Translations under genes and position numbers: made by a program | Notes under the pieces: model-generated | Database searches by the model: none | What the model saw: only the letters and a program-made list of their open reading frames with translations | What the model was told of the DNA's origin: nothing | NCBI RefSeq assembly: GCF_009734425.1 | Contig: NZ_CP046455.1 | Span: forward strand, 930,001-994,000 | Direction: 5' to 3' | From: Corynebacterium occultum | GTDB lineage: Bacteria > Actinomycetota > Actinomycetes > Mycobacteriales > Mycobacteriaceae | Length of the DNA: 64,000 nt | Shown here: one piece after another, positions 59,504-64,000 of the stretch | Numbering within the stretch: position 1 is the stretch's first letter | Layout: every line of letters starts with the position of its first letter

Positions 59504-61108
59504 TTACTTGGCCACTTCCGGCTCAGGTGAGCTGAGGGATTCGATCTTGTCGCTCAGCTTGCCTTCCTTGATGCCCAGCAGCAGAGCGGCGGCGATGAAG
59601 GCCAGCGGGCACAGCAGCAGGAACACCGGGGTCAGCGAGTCGTTGTAGGCGACCTGGATGGCGTTCTGCAGCACCTCCGGGAGAGTCTCGATCAGTGCCG
59701 GGGTGAGGCTGTTGGAACCTTCGGCGGAGGAGAACTGCTCCACATAGGGGGCGGCATCGGGACCCATGGAGGCCAGTGCGGGCTCCAGGTTCTCCGGCAA
59801 CTTGCTGCTCAGGTTACTGATGAACATGCCACCGACGAGGGCGGAGCCGAGGGTGCCACCCACCTGCCGGAAGAAGTTGTTGGCACCGGTTGCGGTGCCG
59901 ACCATGGACAGCGGGAAGGAGGTCTGCACGATGAGGACGATGACCTGCATGGCACAGCCCAGGCCGAAACCGAAGATGAAGAAGTAGAGTCCGACGGTGA
60001 CCAGGGAGGTTTCGGTGGTCTGCAGGCTCAGCAGGATCAGGCCGATGCCGGTGATGACCATGCCCACCATCGGGTACCACTTGTACTTGCCGGAGCGGGA
60101 GATCAGGTTACCGACCGCGATGGAGGTGCCCATCAGGCCGATCATCATCGGGATCATCATCAGGCCGGCAGCGGTCGGGCTCATCCCATAAACCATCTGC
60201 AGGTAGGTCGGCAGGTAGGCCAGCGCGCCGAACATGAACACGCCGATGCCCAGGCCCACCAGGGTGGTGAGCACGAAGTTGCGGTTCTTGAACAGGGTCA
60301 TCGGGATGATCGGGTCCTTGGCCTTGAGTTCGATCAGGACGAAGAGCACCGCGAAGACCACGAAAGCGGCAATCAGACCGAGGATCAACGGGTCGCCCCA
60401 TTCGTACTCATTGCCACCCCAGGTGACAAAGAGCACGAGGGAGGCGGTGGACAGTGCCATGGTCATGGTGCCCATCCAGTCAGCCTGGAACTTGCGTTCC
60501 CGCTGCGGCAGCTTCAGCAGCAGGGCGATGGCGATGATGGCGATCAGGCCCAGCGGGACGTTGAACCACAGACCCCAGCGCCAACCGGGGCCATCGGTGA
60601 ACCAACCTCCCAGGACGGGGCCAGCCACCGAGGAGACACCGAAGACGGAGCCCATGATGCCCATGTATTTGCCGCGCTCCCGCGGGGTGGTCACCTCAGC
60701 GGTGATGGCCTGTGAGGTGATCTGGATGGCACCGCCGGCCACACCCTGGATGGCGCGGGCGGCGATCAGCATACCCATGTTCGGGGCGAGGGCACCGAGT
60801 ACGGAACCCACGATGAACATGATGATGGCAGCGATGAAGAGCTCTTTGCGGCCGATCTGGTCGCCGAGCTTGCCGAAGATCGGCAGGGCGATGGTCATGC
60901 CGAGCAGGAAGGCGGTGATGACCCAGGACATGTGGTTGACACCACCGAGCTCACCGACGATGGTCGGCAGTGCGGTGGAGAAGATCATCTGGCCCAGGGA
61001 GCTCATCAGCATGGTGAGCATCAGGGCGGCGATGATCAGGTGCAGTGTCCGTTTGGACTTCGGGTCACGTTCCACCTCGCCAGCGGCGGGAACAGAGGTT
61101 GTGCTCAT
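59504..61108 (-). CDS. EmrB/QacA-type drug efflux MFS transporter (14 TM)
   Basis: This 534-aa DHA2 proton antiporter has about 14 membrane helices. Motif A is FGKLGDQIGRKELFI, motif C is GPVLGGWFTDGPGWRWGLWFNVPLGL-like (in pieces), and ARAIQGVAGGAI is the antiporter helix-4 motif with Arg. It overlaps the upstream tetR stop by 4 bp and is thus in the same operon, with the operator at 61783-61797 upstream of tetR. Export of hydrophobic cationic drugs is the usual role; a C. glutamicum TetR/DHA2 pair (CgmR/CgmA) is a known analogue, orthology not tested. Confidence 0.9.
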   Translation of the reverse strand: MSTTSVPAAGEVERDPKSKRTLHLIIAALMLTMLMSSLGQMIFSTALPTIVGELGGVNHMSWVITAFLLGMTIALPIFGKLGDQIGRKELFIAAIIMFIVGSVLGALAPNMGMLIAARAIQGVAGGAIQITSQAITAEVTTPRERGKYMGIMGSVFGVSSVAGPVLGGWFTDGPGWRWGLWFNVPLGLIAIIAIALLLKLPQRERKFQADWMGTMTMALSTASLVLFVTWGGNEYEWGDPLILGLIAAFVVFAVLFVLIELKAKDPIIPMTLFKNRNFVLTTLVGLGIGVFMFGALAYLPTYLQMVYGMSPTAAGLMMIPMMIGLMGTSIAVGNLISRSGKYKWYPMVGMVITGIGLILLSLQTTETSLVTVGLYFFIFGFGLGCAMQVIVLIVQTSFPLSMVGTATGANNFFRQVGGTLGSALVGGMFISNLSSKLPENLEPALASMGPDAAPYVEQFSSAEGSNSLTPALIETLPEVLQNAIQVAYNDSLTPVFLLLCPLAFIAAALLLGIKEGKLSDKIESLSSPEPEVAK

Positions 61109-61770
61109 TCTTTGGGTTGTCCTTCGATCAGGGTGGTGATGTCACTCAGGGCCTGGGTGCAAGCCAGGTTGAGGGCGATGGGGGAGTTGTCATTGCCGTT
61201 GAGCCAGCTCATGTAGCCCAGTTGCAGGGAAGATGAGGCGATCGAGACCAGGGTGTTGGCCTCCTGTTCCAGGCTGGAACCGGTGATCAGGGCATCCGGG
61301 TGGATCTCGTAGTACTCCTGCAGCAGAGCCTTGAGCGCCAGGTGGATCTCATGGAAACTGGAGTGGCGCTGGAGAATCAGCTCCGGGTTGCGGTGCCGGA
61401 TCTCTTTACGGCGACGCAGGATCTCTGTTGCCCGGGGGCTTTCCAGGAGTTGAGTGGAAAGCGCCGTTGCGGAGCAGAGTTCCAGGACCGCATTCAAGAG
61501 GTGGGGCTGTCGGCTACCGAGGAAACTCGCTTTTTCCTCCGCGGTGGGGAGGCGGGGCGGATCGCCGAAGACGGCGGTTTCCTTGGAATCAACATAGTTG
61601 AAGAAGGTTCTTTTGGAGATCCCGACCTGAGCGCAGATATCCTCCACGGTGACATGGTCGAAGCCGCGCTCAGCCACCATGGTGGTGGCGTGTTCTTCGA
61701 TGGCGGCGCGGGTCGCCCGGCGCTTGGCCTCACGGAGTGGAAGTTCTTCGGTCTCGTTCACCTGCGACAC
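61105..61770 (-). CDS. TetR-family repressor of the adjacent efflux gene
   Basis: From GTG 61770 the product has 221 aa. The HTH is AERGFDHVTVEDICAQVGIS followed by KRTFFNYVDSKETAVFGDP, typical of TetR regulators, then an all-helical ligand domain. GTG 61770 or 61761 is more plausible than the open frame from 61944, which crosses the promoter and operator. Its stop overlaps the efflux gene start (ATGA), so both are co-transcribed and self-regulated. A perfect palindrome lies 13 bp upstream of the start. Confidence 0.88.
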   Translation of the reverse strand: MSQVNETEELPLREAKRRATRAAIEEHATTMVAERGFDHVTVEDICAQVGISKRTFFNYVDSKETAVFGDPPRLPTAEEKASFLGSRQPHLLNAVLELCSATALSTQLLESPRATEILRRRKEIRHRNPELILQRHSSFHEIHLALKALLQEYYEIHPDALITGSSLEQEANTLVSIASSSLQLGYMSWLNGNDNSPIALNLACTQALSDITTLIEGQPKE

Positions 61771-61782
61771 TCTACCTACGTT

Positions 61783-61797
61783 TTGCACTCGGTGCAA
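61783..61797. promoter_or_regulatory. TetR operator upstream of tetR-efflux operon
   Basis: TTGCAC-TCG-GTGCAA is a perfect 6-bp-arm palindrome, 13 bp upstream of the tetR start. A further half-site, GTGCAA, follows at about 61809. TetR autorepressors commonly bind at this position. Confidence 0.65.
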
Positions 61798-61973
61798 TTT
61801 TACACAGCGTGCAATAAGTCTGGGTCCTGATAGTTTGTGAAGTGGCTCATAGATTTTGGGGTACTTCAGTGTCGATGGGCACCCAGCGGTGCTAACGTCA
61901 CCAGAGAGGGCGCACGCCGCCCACCTCAACCCCGGGACCATCATTTCCCGGGAGGTACGACAGGGAGGCAGAG

Positions 61974-62969
61974 ATGTTCTTCAGGAAGTTCCGCGCCAGG
62001 AAGCCGAATCCGACGCCCCCGGAGCCAGCAGCGAAGACACTGGTGCCCGGACTCAGCCCGGAAAAGGGATTGGAACTGCGCAAGGAACTGCGACAGCACT
62101 TCGCCGGGCATGGCGCCGCCATCCACTTCGAAGGCACCTCCGGAGTGATCACCCACCCAACCAAGGGGCGGATCAGGGTCAACTTCGAGAACCTGGTGCG
62201 GGCGCTGGCCGGAAATGAAAACCCCTACTCAGTCTCCCGGCACGCTGAAGCCTTTGTCCAGGCCATCATGACCGAAGACGGCACCGACACCATGCGGGAC
62301 CCGGAGATCTACGCCGGCCTGCGACTCAAACTCACCGCCACCGCCGGACTGAGCGAGTCGGAAAAAGACATCATCGACTCCGCCACCATCGCCCCCTTCG
62401 CCCGGGACATCGCGATCACCCTGGTGCTGGACACCGAACACACCATCCAGACCGTCGCCCTGGGCCGGGCCGAAGACTTCGACGACATCCCCAGCCTGCA
62501 ACGCGCCGCCGGAGCCAATCTGCGCAGTGAACTACAGCACGCGGCAGTGGAGGTGGTGCATCACCCCGGCACCGAGAACGCGCCGGGTGCACACTTCTGG
62601 TCCTTCGAGTCGGACAGCTTCTATCTGGGCAGTGCCGCGATCTATCTGGAGGATTTCCTCCGGCAGCGGGCCCCCGGCCTGGACCAGTCCAACGGGGTGA
62701 TCTTCGCGGTCCCCAACCGACACCTGCTGTTGGCCCGCGAGGTGTCCACCGGCACGGATCTGCTGGAGGGACTGCATCGTCTGGCCATGGTCGCCGCCCG
62801 TTTCGCCCTGGAGCGGGCTCATCCCATCTCACCTTCGCTCCATCTCACCTATGCCGGGGGACTGGAGACCATCTCCGAGATAGATCAGCAGGCCCGGGAG
62901 CTGAAGATCATGCCGAACCCACACCTGACCCACCAGCTGGGGTTAAGTGATGAGAGCGGGGATCTTTAA
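61974..62969 (+). CDS. Uncharacterised 331-aa cytoplasmic protein
   Basis: I do not recognise it firmly. The basic N-terminus (FFRKFRARKPNP) has no signal peptide or membrane helix. The middle carries HFEGTSGVITHPTKGRIRVNFENLVRAL, and the C-terminal half has SSxYLGSAAIYLEDFL-like sequence, IFAVPNRHLLLAREV and LERAHPISPSLHLTYAGGL. The last pattern recalls DUF1444-type proteins (VPNRHxL). AGGGAGG precedes ATG 61974. It is alone between the tetR operator and a bidirectional terminator shared with fum. Confidence 0.7.
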   Translation: MFFRKFRARKPNPTPPEPAAKTLVPGLSPEKGLELRKELRQHFAGHGAAIHFEGTSGVITHPTKGRIRVNFENLVRALAGNENPYSVSRHAEAFVQAIMTEDGTDTMRDPEIYAGLRLKLTATAGLSESEKDIIDSATIAPFARDIAITLVLDTEHTIQTVALGRAEDFDDIPSLQRAAGANLRSELQHAAVEVVHHPGTENAPGAHFWSFESDSFYLGSAAIYLEDFLRQRAPGLDQSNGVIFAVPNRHLLLAREVSTGTDLLEGLHRLAMVAARFALERAHPISPSLHLTYAGGLETISEIDQQARELKIMPNPHLTHQLGLSDESGDL

Positions 62970-62994
62970 CCGCGGCCCGTCGATAAGCAGAGAA

Positions 62995-63027
62995 AAACCC
63001 GGCCTCCCTCGTAGGGAGACCGGGTTT
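62995..63027. terminator. Bidirectional terminator between the 331-aa gene and fum
   Basis: AAACCCGGCCTCCCT and AGGGAGACCGGGTTT form a 15-bp stem with one mismatch and a 3-nt loop; A/T runs lie on both sides. Confidence 0.88.
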
Positions 63028-63042
63028 AAGAGGCGCGGTTTT

Positions 63043-64000
63043 TTACTTGTCGCGGTCCGTGTTGGCCATCGCGAGGACGTCCAGACGCTTGTCCAGCTCT
63101 TCCTCGGTCAGCTTCTCGCCATCGACGAAGCCGAGGTCGATCACGGTCTGACGGATGGTCTTGCCCTCAGCCAGCGCGGTCTTGGCGACTTTGGCGGCGT
63201 TCTCGTAGCCGATCGCGGAGTTCAGCGGGGTCACGATGGAGGGGGAGGACTCAGCCTGCAGCTTCATGTGCTCTTCGTTGGCCTCCAGCCCGTCGACCAG
63301 ACGCTCAGCGAAGACGCGGGAGGTGTTGGCCAGCAGCTTGATGGACTCGAGTACGTTGCGGGCCATCACGGGGATGAACACGTTGAGCTCGAACTGGCCC
63401 TGGGAACCACCGAAGGCGACGGCGGCGTCATTGCCGATGACCTGGGCGGAGACCTGGGTGGCGGTCTCACACAGCACCGGGTTGACCTTGCCCGGCATGA
63501 TGGAGGAACCCGGCTGCAGATCCGGAAGACGCAGCTCGCCCAGGCCGGTCAGCGGGCCGGAGCCCATCAGGCGGATGTCGTTGGCGATCTTGTAGAAGGA
63601 GACTGCGATGGTGCGCAGTGCGCCGGAGATCTCGACCAGGGCATCGCGGTTGGCCTGTGCCTCGAAGTGGTTGCCAGCCTCGGAAAGCTGCTCGAGACCG
63701 GTCAGCTTCTTCAGCTCTTCGGTGACCTTCGCACCAAAGTCAGCCGGGGTGTTCAGGCCGGTGCCCACCGCGGTGCCACCGATCGGCAGCTCACCGACGC
63801 GGGACAGGGTGGCCTCGACGCGATGGATGCCCAGCTCGATCTGGCGGGCGTAACCGGAGAACTCCTGGCCCAGGGTGACCGGGACAGCATCCATCAGGTG
63901 GGTGCGGCCGGACTTGACCACGGACTTCCACTCCTTGGACTTGTTGTCCAGGGAGGTGTGCAGCTGCTTCAGTGCCGGGATCAGATCCTTGACGGCTGCC
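63043..64000 (-). CDS. fum: Fumarate hydratase class II, C-terminal part (5' end outside window)
   Basis: The reading frame is open to the right edge, giving about 319 of the roughly 465 residues. Visible are [19 protein letters not shown] with a conserved Thr-His, [15 protein letters not shown] (the mobile catalytic loop with catalytic Ser) and [16 protein letters not shown]. It interconverts fumarate and malate in the TCA cycle; fumarate is also a product of the cinnamate branch of the mhp pathway. The phoH2-fum neighbourhood agrees with mycobacteria. Both the class II fold and lack of Fe-S cysteines are clear. Confidence 0.95.
   Translation of the reverse strand, partial: AAVKDLIPALKQLHTSLDNKSKEWKSVVKSGRTHLMDAVPVTLGQEFSGYARQIELGIHRVEATLSRVGELPIGGTAVGTGLNTPADFGAKVTEELKKLTGLEQLSEAGNHFEAQANRDALVEISGALRTIAVSFYKIANDIRLMGSGPLTGLGELRLPDLQPGSSIMPGKVNPVLCETATQVSAQVIGNDAAVAFGGSQGQFELNVFIPVMARNVLESIKLLANTSRVFAERLVDGLEANEEHMKLQAESSPSIVTPLNSAIGYENAAKVAKTALAEGKTIRQTVIDLGFVDGEKLTEEELDKRLDVLAMANTDRDK

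Overview
The window is GC-rich chromosomal DNA from a mycolic-acid actinomycete, almost certainly a Corynebacterium. It encodes the mycothiol amidase Mca, a PorB-type small porin precursor, an LGFP-repeat lipoprotein and an Excalibur-domain secreted protein. From 20 kb onward the gene order follows a conserved corynebacterial/mycobacterial backbone as I recall it: prsA-glmU-tRNA-Gln-tetR-mfd-mazG-lpqU-eno-ftsB-DUF501-ppx, then greA-DUF4307-mca-uppS-coaA-glyA-phoH2-fum. No insertion sequences, prophage genes or CRISPR arrays are visible.

Region 1 (1-20.1 kb) is an accessory catabolic island for phenylpropionate/cinnamate-type aromatics. A plus-strand meta-cleavage operon (decarboxylase, VOC protein, mhpB, mhpD, mhpF, mhpE) faces an IclR regulator, followed by mhpC (+) and mhpA (-). 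A long minus-strand operon carries hcaE-hcaC-hcaD-hcaF-hcaB, an acyl-CoA ligase, a 106-aa unknown and a PaaI-type thioesterase. A CoA-hydratase/hydrolase gene is divergent from hcaE. Together these convert an arylpropionate to a catechol (HcaEFCD, HcaB or MhpA), cleave the ring (MhpB), hydrolyse the product (MhpC) and take the C5 fragment to pyruvate and acetyl-CoA (MhpD, MhpE, MhpF). A 17-bp palindrome, GTTCC-N7-GGAAC or a one-base variant, lies before mhpB, iclR/mhpC, mhpA and hcaE, which suggests one IclR regulon. AlkD, an SDR and an MFS gene end the region.

Region 2 (20.1-35 kb) holds prsA and glmU. An insert follows: an MFS transporter, a 2-oxoglutarate oxygenase with a Tat lipoprotein multicopper oxidase, and an Excalibur protein. 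After it come tRNA-Gln, a TetR gene, mfd, a DUF559 protein with unusual upstream inverted repeats, and an APC permease.

Region 3 (35-52 kb) is core: mazG, porB-like, lpqU-like, eno, ftsB, DUF501, ppx, a tRNA with a UAA anticodon, rtcB, csbD, dhaKL, a Bax-inhibitor-1 protein, a lipoprotein, greA, DUF4307, mca, a small membrane protein, aroF, uppS and coaA. A leaderless, aromatic-rich leader peptide and attenuator precede aroF.

Region 4 (52-64 kb) has glyA, an aromatic-acid MFS transporter, DUF5997 divergent from a LysR effector-domain-only protein, and an LGFP lipoprotein. It then has phoH2 preceded by a 49-codon ORF and a perfect 32-bp palindrome, a GNAT, a tetR-EmrB/QacA pair with a clear operator, an unknown 331-aa protein and the 3' part of fum. 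Most operons end in strong hairpin terminators, many of them bidirectional.
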